A stretch of DNA of 64,000 nucleotides. Source: Thermohalobaculum sp039822785. GTDB taxonomy: Bacteria > Pseudomonadota > Alphaproteobacteria > Rhodobacterales > Rhodobacteraceae. The stretch lies in NCBI GenBank assembly GCA_039822785.1, contig JBCBMO010000002.1, positions 1 through 64,000 on the forward strand. Direction: 5' to 3'. The notes below the pieces were generated by a model that worked only from the letters and a program-made list of their open reading frames with translations, was not told where the DNA came from and did not search any database. The position numbers were made by a program, and so were the translations under genes. Of the stretch, positions 52,710-61,599 are shown piece after piece; positions within the stretch are counted from its first letter, which is position 1; every line of letters starts with the position of its first letter.

Positions 52710-54341
52710 TCAGCCATCCTTGGTCAATGATCTCAGTTGGTGTCGCAATTCGTACTTCATGATCTTCCCGGTGGTCGTCTTCGGTAGCTCGCAAAAGATG
52801 ATCCGCTTGGGGCGCTGGAACCCGGCCAGACCGGCGCGGGCGTGTGCCAGCAACTCGTCTTCGGTGGCCATCATGCCGCTCGCCAGCTCGACGAAGGCGC
52901 AGGGGACCTCGCCCCATTTCTCGTCCGGCATGGCGACGACGGCGACCAGGCCGACCGCGGGGTGCGAGTGGAGCGCCTTCTCGACCTCGATGGAGGAGAT
53001 ATTCTCGCCGCCTGAGATGATGACGTCCTTGGCGCGATCGCGGATCTCGACATAGCCATCCGCATGCTGCACGCCGATGTCGCCGGACCAGAACCAGCCT
53101 TGCCTGAAGGAACGGGCAGTCTCGGCGGGCTGTTTGAGATAGCCCTTCATGACGATGTTGCCGCGAAACGCGATCTCGCCGAGCGTCTCGCCGTCCCAGG
53201 GCACCGGTTGGGCGGTGTCGGGGTCGAGGACGAGCACGTCTTCCTCGAACTCGTAGGCAACGCCCTGTCGGGCCTTCAGCCGGGCGCGTTCCTCGAGCGG
53301 CATGTCATTCCATCCCGGCTTCTCTGCGCTGACCACGGCGGGGCCATAGACCTCGGTCAGGCCGTAGACATGGGTGATGGAGATGCCCATCCCCTCCATC
53401 GCCGCGATCACACCGGCGGGTGGCGGCGCGGCGGCGGTCATCATCCGGATCGCTTGCGGGAAGTCCCGGCGCTCCTCGGGCGCTGCGTTGGCGATCAGGG
53501 ACATGATGATCGGGGCGCCGCAGAGATGCGTGACGCGATGATCGGCGAAGGCGTCATAGATCGCATCGGCCCGCGGCGCGCGCAGGAAGACATGGGTCCC
53601 CGCCAGGAGCGTGATCGTCCAGGGAAAACACCAGCCGTTGCAGTGGAAGAGCGGCAGGGTCCAGAGGTAGACCGGATGGTGCGGCATCTCCCAGGTAACG
53701 ACGTTGTTGACCGCGTTCGTCCAGGCGCCGCGATGGGAGTAGACCACACCCTTGGGCCGTCCGGTCGTGCCTGAGGTATAGTTGAGCGACAGCGCGTTCC
53801 ACTCGTCCTCCGGCAGAACATAGGCAAAGTCGGGATCGCCCTCCGCCAGCAACGCCTCGTAGTCGAGGGTGCCGATCCGCTCACCGCCGGGACCCTGGCT
53901 GTCCTCGATATCCACGATCAGCAGGTCCCGCCCGGACTGGCGCACCGCCTCCGCTGCCAGCGCCGAGAACTCGGTATCCGCAAGCAGGACCTTCGCCTCG
54001 CCGTGCTCGAGGATGTAGGCGATCGTGCGGGCGTCGAGGCGCGTGTTGTTTGCGTTCAGCACTGCGCCAAGCATCGGGACTGCGAGCGCGCATTCCAGCG
54101 CCTCGGGGATATTGGGCGCGAGGAGCGCCACCGTGTCGCCCTTGCCGATCCCCCGCCGGGAGAGCGCCGAGGCGAGACGCTTGCAGCGCACGGCCACCTC
54201 CCCCCAGTTTCGCCGGATGGACCCGTGGATCTGCGCCGGCAGTTCCGGATGCACACGCTCGACGCGCTTCAGGATCGAAACCGGCGACAGGGCGGCGTGA
54301 TTGGCAGCGCAGCGCGAAAGTTCCGGGCCGTCGTAGATCAT
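52710..54341 (-). CDS. AMP-forming acyl-CoA synthetase
   Basis: A 543-residue ANL-family ligase. The AMP-binding motif is YTSGTTGRPKG, then THVYGLTEVYG, WFWSGDIG, and the catalytic lysine in PKTTTGKIMKYELR at the C terminus. PLFHCNGWCFPWTITLLAGTHVFLR places it in the medium-chain/methylmercaptopropionate-type branch (DmdB-like proteins have this), but substrate cannot be settled. Its ATG overlaps the end of the crotonase-like gene by four bases, so the two form an operon transcribed leftward. The downstream partner supplies the CoA-linked substrate step. Confidence 0.92.
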   Translation of the reverse strand: MIYDGPELSRCAANHAALSPVSILKRVERVHPELPAQIHGSIRRNWGEVAVRCKRLASALSRRGIGKGDTVALLAPNIPEALECALAVPMLGAVLNANNTRLDARTIAYILEHGEAKVLLADTEFSALAAEAVRQSGRDLLIVDIEDSQGPGGERIGTLDYEALLAEGDPDFAYVLPEDEWNALSLNYTSGTTGRPKGVVYSHRGAWTNAVNNVVTWEMPHHPVYLWTLPLFHCNGWCFPWTITLLAGTHVFLRAPRADAIYDAFADHRVTHLCGAPIIMSLIANAAPEERRDFPQAIRMMTAAAPPPAGVIAAMEGMGISITHVYGLTEVYGPAVVSAEKPGWNDMPLEERARLKARQGVAYEFEEDVLVLDPDTAQPVPWDGETLGEIAFRGNIVMKGYLKQPAETARSFRQGWFWSGDIGVQHADGYVEIRDRAKDVIISGGENISSIEVEKALHSHPAVGLVAVVAMPDEKWGEVPCAFVELASGMMATEDELLAHARAGLAGFQRPKRIIFCELPKTTTGKIMKYELRHQLRSLTKDG

Positions 54342-55156
54342 TCGCCAGTCCAGTCGGGCATCGGGGCCTTGCGGGTGAAAGCGCCGATCCCGGCTTCGGC
54401 GTCACGGGCCATCATATTCTCCGCCATCACGCGCCCGGCATGGGCATAGGCGTCCTCGAGCGACATCTCCGCCTGGTCGTAGAAGGCGCGCTTGCCGATC
54501 TTGACCGCGGCTGGCGATTTGTCGGCGATGATCCGGGCCAACTCCATCGTGGTGGCCTCGAGCGCCTCGCGTGGGACGACGCGGTTCACCAGGCCCCATT
54601 CCGCGACGCGGGCGGCAGGCAGGAATTCGCCCAGCAATAGCATCTCCATCGCCATCTTGCGCGGCACGTTGCGGCTGAGCGCGACCATGGGTGTCGAGCA
54701 GAAGAGCCCGATATTCACGCCTGAGGTGGCGAAGCGCGCATCCTCGGCCGCAAGGGCGAGATCGCAGGTCGCGACCAGCTGGCACCCGGCGGCGGTGGCG
54801 ATGCCCTTGACCTCCGCGATCACCGGCTGGGGCAGACGCACGATGCGCAGCATCATCGCTGAGCAGGTGGCGAAGAGATCCTGGAAGTACTGAAAGCCGC
54901 CGTCCGGATCGGCGCGCCGTGCGGTCATTTCCTTCAGGTTGTGACCGGCGCAGAAATGCTCTCCGGCGCTGCGCAGGATCACGGCCTTCACGGTCCGGTC
55001 CAACGCGATCTGATCGAGCGCGGCGGAAAGTGCTGCCAGCATCTCCTCCGACAGCGCGTTGATGGATCTCGGGGCGTTCAGCGTGAGAACGGTGACGCCG
55101 TCATGGTCCGAACGTTCCAGGGGGTCGGACGGTGCCTTGTCGCCTGCGTAGTCCAT
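54338..55156 (-). CDS. ECHDC3-like crotonase-fold protein lacking both catalytic glutamates
   Basis: A 272-residue enoyl-CoA-hydratase-fold protein. The crotonase oxyanion region reads HFCAGHNLKEM and ATAAGCQLVATCDLALAAEDARFATSGVNIGLFCSTPMVALSR. In true hydratases the first catalytic Glu lies in GGGCEL; here it is Gln (AGCQL). The second Glu position lies in GLFCSTP, without Glu. The same pattern, including GLFCSTP, occurs in the eukaryotic ECHDC3 group. It may be an isomerase, hydrolase or decarboxylase rather than a hydratase. Operon partner of the acyl-CoA ligase. Confidence 0.88.
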   Translation of the reverse strand: MDYAGDKAPSDPLERSDHDGVTVLTLNAPRSINALSEEMLAALSAALDQIALDRTVKAVILRSAGEHFCAGHNLKEMTARRADPDGGFQYFQDLFATCSAMMLRIVRLPQPVIAEVKGIATAAGCQLVATCDLALAAEDARFATSGVNIGLFCSTPMVALSRNVPRKMAMEMLLLGEFLPAARVAEWGLVNRVVPREALEATTMELARIIADKSPAAVKIGKRAFYDQAEMSLEDAYAHAGRVMAENMMARDAEAGIGAFTRKAPMPDWTGE

Positions 55157-55635
55157 GGGAGGAAACCTTCAGCTTCTTGGCGCAACCGCATCGGCGCGCG
55201 ATCTCGACGGCCCAGTCCTGTTATCCTATCGGACCATCCCGCCAATTGGGCAATCTTCAAGATCGACCGCTAGCTGCCATGAAGGGCGGGGCGCATCGCT
55301 ACACCATCAAGCGGCACGATGCTGCGCTCGGCACGAACGGCAGCTCTCGAGCGCGCGATCGCGAGATTGGCGCGTCCCACCAACGGCAGCTCTGGGCCGA
55401 CCGCCGCCCGATACCGCCCGGCTCCAGACATCTCTCGCGCCGCAGAGTAGGTCGGCTCCGAGGCGTTTCGCTCGTCGACAGGGACGCCATTGCAACTCCC
55501 GAAGCGTTTCGTCGGGCCGTCTCGATAGAGCGCACCAGGACGAGAGAGTGTTTTCGCGGGGTGACGAGGTGACGCCCTCGGGATTCCGGCATGCGCCATT
55601 ACTGGTGGCGGGTAATCGGTGATCTGGGAATACCT
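55157..55635. other. Intergenic stretch with repeat copy B
   Basis: 479 bases between the crotonase-like gene and the divergent LysE gene. Contains dispersed-repeat copy B at about 55300-55410 and no supported gene. Promoters for both flanking genes are expected here; no clear -35/-10 was found. Confidence 0.65.
55281..55400 (+). repeat. Dispersed intergenic repeat, copy B
   Basis: Begins with CATCGCTACACCATCAAG, then GATGCTGCGC near 55319, ACGGCAGCT at 55337, and AACGGCAGCTCTGGGCCGA at 55382-55400. Distance between the two ACGGCAGCT words is 46 bases. It shares the leading CATC-x-CTACACCATC word with copy C, which copy A lacks. Confidence 0.8.
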
Positions 55636-56271
55636 ATGCTACCCCTTGAGTTGCTTCTGCCTTTCCTCATCGCCACCGCGGTCTTCGCGTTCACCCCCGG
55701 TCCCGGCATGCTCTACATGGCGGTTCAAACCATGGCTCATGGCGTACGAGCTGGATGGCTGAGCTCGCTCGCTTTTCACCTCGCGTCCTACCTCCACATC
55801 GCAGCGGCAGCGTTCGGCGTGACGGTTCTGCTCGCTGCAGCCCCCGTGCTGCTCGTAGTGCTGAAGATCATGGGGGGAGCCTACCTCGTTTGGATGGGAT
55901 TGCGCCTCTGGAGACGACCGAGCACACCGTCCTCGTTCGAGCCGGAGCAGGGCAGGGATCGTCCGGCGGACTGTGCGTTCCGCGACAGCTTCCTAGTCGA
56001 GGTCCTGAATCCGAAGTCTGCTCTGTTCTACTTCGCCTTTCTTCCGCAGTTCACGGTCGTCGATGCGGCGCTTCCGATCTACGCTCAGATTGTCGTGCTC
56101 GGCGTGATCGCCAACATCGCCTTCAGCCTCGCTGACGTGCCGTGCATCCTGTTCGCCCGGGCGGTGGCCGTGCACGCCAAGGCATCTGAACGCATCACGC
56201 TGCTCGGTCGTAGGATCGGCGGGACAATCTTGATCTGCATGGGCACGAAAGTCGTCGTCGAAGTGCGCTGA
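55636..56271 (+). CDS. LysE-family exporter
   Basis: A 211-residue inner-membrane protein with about six hydrophobic helices. The N terminus FLIATAVFAFTPGPGMLYMA is the LysE/RhtB signature (TPGP), and NPKSALFYFAFLPQF near residue 130 is the second family mark. Such proteins export amino acids or small metabolites. Start at ATG 55636 gives the standard length. No LysR partner is directly adjacent, although the repeat-bearing gap upstream is long. Confidence 0.9.
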   Translation: MLPLELLLPFLIATAVFAFTPGPGMLYMAVQTMAHGVRAGWLSSLAFHLASYLHIAAAAFGVTVLLAAAPVLLVVLKIMGGAYLVWMGLRLWRRPSTPSSFEPEQGRDRPADCAFRDSFLVEVLNPKSALFYFAFLPQFTVVDAALPIYAQIVVLGVIANIAFSLADVPCILFARAVAVHAKASERITLLGRRIGGTILICMGTKVVVEVR

Positions 56272-56511
56272 TAGTCCTCCGAGTATGCTTGAAGAGAACG
56301 GACCTTCGTGCGCCGAGCAGCGAAAGCCCGGAATGGGCCGCCCGAAACAAGATAGGGCCGGCCCGTCAAGCTAGACGCGCCTGGACCGCGGGCTCCAGGG
56401 ACAACAGGTTACGCCTTGTTTCAAACTCCGCGACGACATCGATACAAAATCGCTGGAGTTCCTTTGGGGAGCGCCGTCCCGCTGCAATGCCCGGGTGAGG
56501 GCAGCGTGACG

Positions 56512-56838
56512 CTAAGCGATCAATAGATCGGCCAACGGTTTTCCACCGGCAAGGCTCTCTTTCACCCACTCCGGCTGGCGCCCGCGACCACTCCAGGTCT
56601 TTGACGGGTCCTCGGGGTGCTGGTACTTCGGTGGAAGAGGCTGCTTCCGGCCCTTCGACGTTTTCTCATCGCCCAGTAGGTCAGCGAGATCGAAGCCGTG
56701 TTCCTTCGCCGCCGCCGCCACTGCAGCCAAGGCTTCATTCCGCTTACGCTTTTCAAAGCTTGCAATCGCGGACAGCACGTCCTTCTCAAGCTGTCTCAGC
56801 TCTTCCAGAGACAGCTTCTCCAGATTGATCTTTGCCAT
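56512..56838 (-). CDS. H-NS/HvrA-like nucleoid protein
   Basis: A 108-residue histone-like silencing protein. A coiled coil at residues about 5-45 (LEKLSLEELRQLEKDVLSAIASFEKRKRNEALA) mediates dimerisation, and the C-terminal AT-hook-like DNA-binding element is TWSGRGRQPEWVKE. Rhodobacter HvrA is the best-known relative. It probably helps silence A+T-rich acquired DNA such as the hsd island. ATG 56838 follows GAGGG; the extension upstream is not homologous. Confidence 0.92.
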   Translation of the reverse strand: MAKINLEKLSLEELRQLEKDVLSAIASFEKRKRNEALAAVAAAAKEHGFDLADLLGDEKTSKGRKQPLPPKYQHPEDPSKTWSGRGRQPEWVKESLAGGKPLADLLIA

Positions 56839-57201
56839 TCCCAAACCCTCTTTCCCGCATTTGGAATGACGACATACGAAATCACGCGCTGATTGGAAAG
56901 GCGAGGCATCAAAAATCCGCGCTGGCGAGCCTAGCCTGTCAGCTGTCGAGCGCGAGCCCATGCGCGATCCAGGCGCGGCGAAGGTGATCGACACGCGCCT
57001 CAACACGCGATCGCTCTCACGCTTCAGTGTATGCACGTTCAATCGCTCTGAACCTCACGGCGGCGCTAGCCATCGTTGTTCCGATCCGGTCCAAGACACG
57101 AGGCGGGGCTCAGATACATCCTCGCCAGCAGGCGCCTGCAAGTTCTCGCTCAGCACCTTTGAACATCGCCTCAAGAAGAGTCGAAGGTCTGACTCGAGCC
57201 C
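56839..57201. other. Intergenic stretch between H-NS and CMD genes
   Basis: 363 bases with no gene that I can support. Promoter of the H-NS gene should be here. No repeat or hairpin stands out. Confidence 0.6.
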
Positions 57202-57600
57202 TTACTGACCCGCGTTACCGGTGTTATCTTCGTCCTCGAACACTTCAAGGGCGGTGTTGAGTCCGTTGATGGCAGAAGGGAACCCGCCATATAACGCCAT
57301 CTGCCAGATGACTTCAGCGATTTCCTTTTGGGACAAACCGACTTTGCGCCCCCCCGCGATATTCACCTTGAGTTGAGGTTTGGTTTGACCACCAAGAGCA
57401 GTCAATGCGGCAATCGTAGCTAAATATCTATCGCGCAAAGGAAGCTCTGGGCGTGCATATTGTCTGCCGTAGGCAAAATCGACAACGCCCTCTGCCATTC
57501 CAGGTAAAAGGTGACCATACCGAGCATTTAGCGCGTCCTCCATCCCTGGATTGAGGGTTTCCGATAGTTCTTTGCCGATCTCGGTGGTGCTTTTTGACAT
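57202..57600 (-). CDS. Carboxymuconolactone decarboxylase-like protein
   Basis: A 132-residue all-helical protein of the CMD family: YGRQYARPELPLRDRYLATIAALTALGGQTKPQLKVNIAGG then GLSQKEIAEVIWQMALYGGFPSAINGL. It contains no cysteine, so it is not an AhpD-type peroxidase partner. The family includes 4-carboxymuconolactone decarboxylase and many uncharacterised proteins, so a specific reaction cannot be given. Its DNA is somewhat less G+C-rich than the window average. Confidence 0.88.
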   Translation of the reverse strand: MSKSTTEIGKELSETLNPGMEDALNARYGHLLPGMAEGVVDFAYGRQYARPELPLRDRYLATIAALTALGGQTKPQLKVNIAGGRKVGLSQKEIAEVIWQMALYGGFPSAINGLNTALEVFEDEDNTGNAGQ

Positions 57601-58160
57601 AAATTGTCCTCAACCTGTCTAGGAAACATCGTCAGTTTCTATAGTATAATTATCATAGCAGTATCAAGCCACTTAGCAGCTTTGTCCGCATCACTACACC
57701 ATCGAGCTCCCCAATGCTGCGCACAACACGGATGGCAGCTTCGTCGCACTGCATCTGCTCAGGCGGCTTCGAGCGCCAACGGCAGCTCTGGGCCGAGACC
57801 GCCGGTCGTGACGGAGCTCGGCGAGTTGATCTGCTGCGCTGCCGCATGACCGGATAGAGCCCACAGGAGACGTAGGTTTTTCTCGCTGCGCTAGCTCGCA
57901 GAGGTATTATCGCTGCGTCACCGCAAAAACCATTGCTACAGCGCGGCGAGACAAGCGGTCGTTCAGACAAGGCTCAGCGAAAAACTCAGTGGCTATGACC
58001 GGGGAGTGGACAATGCTGCCACTAGTTGCACGGCAGCACCTGGCAGCCCAACTAAACTCTGTTCTGCAGACGAAGTGGACACTGCTTTTGCGAGGATCTA
58101 GCGCAGGTTGGGCAGTGCCATCCAGCTATGCAATCGCGGCCAAGCATGGCATCAAGTGCC
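57601..58160. other. Intergenic stretch with repeat copy C
   Basis: 560 bases without a supported gene between the CMD-like gene and the LysR gene. Contains dispersed-repeat copy C at about 57690-57810. The rest shows no recognisable structure. Confidence 0.65.
57688..57800 (+). repeat. Dispersed intergenic repeat, copy C
   Basis: Has CATCACTACACCATCGAG, then AATGCTGCGC near 57713, ATGGCAGCT at 57732, and AACGGCAGCTCTGGGCCGA at 57778-57796. The two GGCAGCT words are 47 bases apart. The first and last blocks agree closely with copy B; the middle is variable. Confidence 0.8.
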
Positions 58161-59051
58161 ATGACGCGTGTCACCATTGAACAATTGAAGACTTTCCTTG
58201 CCGTCATCAGGTCAGGAGGCGTCCGGAAAGCCGCAGGGGCGCTCAGCCTGACGCAACCAGCAGTGACGGCGCGGATCAAGAATCTGGAAGATACGCTCGG
58301 CTGCACCCTTTACGAGCGTACGTCCCGCGGCATTCGCCTGACGAAACGTGGCGAGTTGCTTCTGGTCCATGCGGAAAAATTCGAGCACCTTGTCGAAATG
58401 GTCGAACGCGACGTGGTCGACCCGGCAGGCGTAGAAGGGCGGTTGAGGCTCGGCGTTTCCGAGACGATTGCCCAATGCTGGCTGCCTGAGCTTGTCTCTA
58501 GTCTGCACGAAAACCATAGACGACTTGAGATCGAGATCGATGTCGATATTTCCCCGAACCTGCGCACCGGTCTGGTGAATCGAGAAATCGATCTGGCCAT
58601 CCTCCTCGGTCCAATCTCGGAGCAGACCGTTAACAATGTTGCCCTCCCGGGATTTGAACTTGCCTGGTACACATCCGCGTCGAGAGAGCCACGGGCCAAC
58701 GAGGCCGACTATCTTTCCCGTCCGGTCCTGACCTACGCTCGGAACACCCGACCGTACCGCGAGCTGAAGGAGCTTTTGTTCGAGAGGGTCGGGCCAGATG
58801 TCTCGCTTTTTCCTTCAACGTCACTTTCGGCCTGTTTCAGGCTCGTGGCCGCGGACCTCGGCGTTGCGGCGCTGCCGCGCGCCCTTGGTCAGGAACATGT
58901 CGAGGCCGGACAGATTCGTGAGTTCAGTCCGGGATGGGTCCCGTCGCCCCTCAACTTTACCGCGTCCTATCTTGGCGTGCCGAAAAGCCATATTGTTGAA
59001 ATCGCGGCTGAAACGGCGCTCAAGATCGCACAGGCGCATCAAACTAAATAA
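58161..59051 (+). CDS. LysR-type regulator of the adjacent TRAP operon
   Basis: A 296-residue LysR protein: helix-turn-helix ITIEQLKTFLAVIRSGGVRKAAGALSLTQPAVTARIKNLEDTLGC, then a periplasmic-binding-fold effector domain with RLRLGVSETIAQCWLPELV. It is transcribed in the same direction as, and directly ahead of, the D-glutamate-cyclase-like gene, with an operator-like ATCG-N8-CGAT at 59061-59076 between them. It probably responds to the transported compound. ATG 58161 gives family-like N terminus; ATGs at 58128 and 58146 are upstream alternatives. Confidence 0.93.
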   Translation: MTRVTIEQLKTFLAVIRSGGVRKAAGALSLTQPAVTARIKNLEDTLGCTLYERTSRGIRLTKRGELLLVHAEKFEHLVEMVERDVVDPAGVEGRLRLGVSETIAQCWLPELVSSLHENHRRLEIEIDVDISPNLRTGLVNREIDLAILLGPISEQTVNNVALPGFELAWYTSASREPRANEADYLSRPVLTYARNTRPYRELKELLFERVGPDVSLFPSTSLSACFRLVAADLGVAALPRALGQEHVEAGQIREFSPGWVPSPLNFTASYLGVPKSHIVEIAAETALKIAQAHQTK

Positions 59052-59060
59052 AAAAAACTG

Positions 59061-59076
59061 ATCGCAATTGAACGAT
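59061..59076. promoter_or_regulatory. Operator candidate upstream of the DUF1445-TRAP operon
   Basis: Inverted repeat ATCG (59061-59064) and CGAT (59073-59076) around CAATTGAA in an A+T-rich tract, 61 bases before the operon start. A TTGAAC/TTGATA-type hexamer pair overlaps it. Fits a LysR-type operator overlapping the promoter. Confidence 0.4.
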
Positions 59077-59136
59077 TTTTTGAATTTGATTTGATATCAT
59101 GTACCTGACACGTTGGCCTGGATCTTGGGTGGCAGC

Positions 59137-59967
59137 GTGACAGAAACCTACGAAAACCTGAAACAGAGCTCTTTAAAAGCGGTGCGCAACGCCATCCGCG
59201 CGGGGCACTATTCTTCGCATACAGCCGGCCTTGGCCAAGGGTATCTGCAGGCCAATCTCGCGATTATGCCGGAACGTTTCGCGCTCGATTTCATGCGGTA
59301 TTGTCAGCGCAACCCAAAGCCCTGCCCATTGACAGGTGTTTCGGATACCGGCGACCCGATGATGAAGACAATGGGGCGCGACATCGACATCCGAAGCGAC
59401 GTGCCGGCCTACAACATCTACCGCGACGGATGCCTGACCGAGACACTACAAGACATCAGCGATATCTGGACGGATGATCTGGTCGTTTTCGCGCTTGGGT
59501 GTTCGTTCACCTTCGAACACGCTCTGATCCGCGCCGGCATTCCGATTTGGCATATCGACCGCAATACCACTGTCCCGATGTTCCGTTCGAACATTGACAC
59601 CGTTCCCGCGGGGCCATTCTTCGGCAAGATGGTGGTGTCGATGCGGGCGATCCCCGAGGATCGCGTTTCCGAAGCTTCCGAGATCTCGCGCCGGTTTCCC
59701 TTGGCGCATGGGACGCCAGTGCATTGGGGCGATCCGGCGGAGATCGGCATTGACGATGTTTCGGTTCCCGACTGGGGCGACGCGGCGCCGGTGAGCGCAG
59801 GCCAGGTTCCGGTTTTCTGGGCGTGTGGCGTAACCCCTCAAGTCGCCATCGAGGCCGCCGCGCTGCCGCTCTGCATCACACACCGTCCAGGTCACATGTT
59901 GATAAGCGATATCCCCGAAGACGCCGAAATTCCTGTGCTCCACCAGACAATGCAACCCAACCACTGA
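59137..59967 (+). CDS. DUF1445 / putative hydro-lyase, D-glutamate cyclase family
   Basis: A 276-residue protein of the YcsI/DUF1445 family; mammalian members convert D-glutamate to 5-oxo-D-proline. Landmarks are RFALDFMRYCQRNPKPCPLTGVSDTGDP, FALGCSFTFEHALIRAGIP and RNTTVPMFRSNI, with ACGVTPQVAIEAAALPLCITHRPGHMLISDI at the end, all typical. The GTG at 59137 (GGGTGGCAGC before it) is chosen over a TTG at 59113. First gene of the operon; the next gene starts 22 bases later. Together with the TRAP transporter and 5-oxoprolinase subunit it suggests 5-oxoproline or D-glutamate metabolism. Confidence 0.87.
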   Translation: MTETYENLKQSSLKAVRNAIRAGHYSSHTAGLGQGYLQANLAIMPERFALDFMRYCQRNPKPCPLTGVSDTGDPMMKTMGRDIDIRSDVPAYNIYRDGCLTETLQDISDIWTDDLVVFALGCSFTFEHALIRAGIPIWHIDRNTTVPMFRSNIDTVPAGPFFGKMVVSMRAIPEDRVSEASEISRRFPLAHGTPVHWGDPAEIGIDDVSVPDWGDAAPVSAGQVPVFWACGVTPQVAIEAAALPLCITHRPGHMLISDIPEDAEIPVLHQTMQPNH

Positions 59968-59989
59968 TACCCCGACAAGGAGACATCAC

Positions 59990-61024
59990 ATGAAACGCAC
60001 TCTTGCACTTTTGGCCGCCACGACGGCGATGGCCGCACCCGCCATGGCCGAAGAACTCTCCGTGGTTGGCAGCTGGTCTGGCTTGCCGCTCCACAAGCAG
60101 TACGAAGCGCCGTTCTGGAGCGAAACGCTTCCCTCAGCTTCCGGGGGCGACATCAACGTGCAACTGACGACGCACAATCAGATGAATCTCGGCGTAGGCG
60201 ACGTGTTCCGGCTTCTGGGCGACGGCGTCTATGACGTGGCGATGACCGTCGCCGACTATGCCGTGGCTGACGCACCCGAGCTCGAAGGGCTCGACGTACC
60301 ACTTGTTGCACTGACCGCCGATGACGCGCGCGCCATGGTCGATGCGGCCCGTCCGATGGTGGACGAGATCTATGCCAACCGCTTCAACGCGAAGGTGCTC
60401 GCGATCGCGCCCTACCCGCCGCAGGTCGTCTTCTGTAACGCCGAAGTCAGCGAGCTCGCAGACCTCGAAGGCCTCAAGGTCCGTGCCTCGGGCCGCATGA
60501 CCGCGAAATTCCTCGAAGCGCTTGGCGCCGAAGGCGTGAATGTCAGCTTCTCCGAAGTGCCGGGTGCGCTTCAGAAAGGCGTGGTCGATTGTGCCGTGAC
60601 CGGCGCCGGGTCGGGCTACTCCGCCGGCTGGTGGGAGGTCTCGACTCATCTGATGGCCATCCCGCTCGGCGGCTGGGACAGCGTCGTGACCGCCATGAAC
60701 ATGGACCGCTGGAACAGCCTGAGCGCAGAGCATCAAGAACTGATCACCACCCAGATCGCCGCTGAATTCGAGGGGCCGGCCTGGGCCAGCGCTCAGGATG
60801 CGCTCGTCAACGACATTGCCTGCCTGACCGGCAATGGCGACTGCCCGGCGGGCGAAACCCGCGGCATGACGCTGGTCGAAGTCTCCGACGCAGATTTCGA
60901 CAAGGCACGCGGTGTGCTCGTCAACGAAGTCCTGCCCGACTGGGCCGAACGCGCCGGCGGCGACTGGGGTGAACGCTGGAACGAAAGCGTTGGCACCGTG
61001 GTCGGCGTGAGTATCGACGGCTAA
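59990..61024 (+). CDS. TRAP transporter substrate-binding protein (DctP family)
   Basis: A 344-residue periplasmic binding protein with a cleaved signal peptide (MKRTLALLAATTAMAAPAMAEE). The DctP fold is seen in VFRLLGDGVYDVAMTVADYA and LADLEGLKVRASGRMTAKFLEALGAEGVNVSFSEVPGALQKGVVDCAV, where the arginine in KVRASGR usually contacts the substrate carboxylate. Two extra cysteines (ACLTGNGDCPAG) could form a surface disulfide. Ligand is not determinable but the neighbours point to a 5-oxoproline- or D-glutamate-like acid. Confidence 0.93.
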   Translation: MKRTLALLAATTAMAAPAMAEELSVVGSWSGLPLHKQYEAPFWSETLPSASGGDINVQLTTHNQMNLGVGDVFRLLGDGVYDVAMTVADYAVADAPELEGLDVPLVALTADDARAMVDAARPMVDEIYANRFNAKVLAIAPYPPQVVFCNAEVSELADLEGLKVRASGRMTAKFLEALGAEGVNVSFSEVPGALQKGVVDCAVTGAGSGYSAGWWEVSTHLMAIPLGGWDSVVTAMNMDRWNSLSAEHQELITTQIAAEFEGPAWASAQDALVNDIACLTGNGDCPAGETRGMTLVEVSDADFDKARGVLVNEVLPDWAERAGGDWGERWNESVGTVVGVSIDG

Positions 61025-61047
61025 GCGAAAGATCCGAGGCTGCTCCG

Positions 61048-61599
61048 ATGGAAGACCGTCTGCTCGGCACGCTCCGCCGCCTGAACCGCGGCGTCGCCCT
61101 CCTGACCGGGGTCGTGCTGATGGCCTGCGCCCTGTTCGTTCTGGCGGACATCGTGCTTCGGCAGATGGGCTCTTCCTTTGGGGGCACAGACGAGATTTCC
61201 GGCTATGTCATGGCGATCGCGACCTCCTGGGGGATGGCGTTCACCTTGCTGGAGCTCGGTCATGTTCGGATCGATCTTCTGAGGGGGCGCGCAGGAAATC
61301 TTGGGCGCGCCCTTTTTGACCTTTTCGCGATGCTGGCGCTCACCGGAACGGTAACGCTGATCGCCTACAAATGCTGGCCGGTGGTCGAGCGGTCGCTGGC
61401 CAACAGCTCACGCGCCAACACGCCCCTGGAGACCCCACTGGCGCTGGTACAGATCCCCTGGTTCGCTGGTTGGATCTGGTTCGCGCTGATCGCTTGGCTG
61501 ACATTCATCGCGGCGGCCCTGCTGGTTTTCAAGGGCCGGTTTGAGGACGCCGAGGCTGCCATAGGCTGCTTTGGTGAGGATCAGGGGGCAAGCTCATGA
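61048..61599 (+). CDS. TRAP transporter small permease (DctQ family)
   Basis: A 183-residue membrane protein with four predicted helices (residues about 15-37, 50-72, 90-110, 135-160). The motif ADIVLRQMGSSFGGTDEISGYVMAIATSWGMAFTL is the usual DctQ signature. It lies between the binding protein and the large permease, whose start overlaps its stop by four bases. Confidence 0.93.
   Translation: MEDRLLGTLRRLNRGVALLTGVVLMACALFVLADIVLRQMGSSFGGTDEISGYVMAIATSWGMAFTLLELGHVRIDLLRGRAGNLGRALFDLFAMLALTGTVTLIAYKCWPVVERSLANSSRANTPLETPLALVQIPWFAGWIWFALIAWLTFIAAALLVFKGRFEDAEAAIGCFGEDQGASS

Noticed and set aside
57202..57600. AhpD alkylhydroperoxidase
   Set aside because: The protein has no cysteine at all, so the CxxC catalytic pair is absent.
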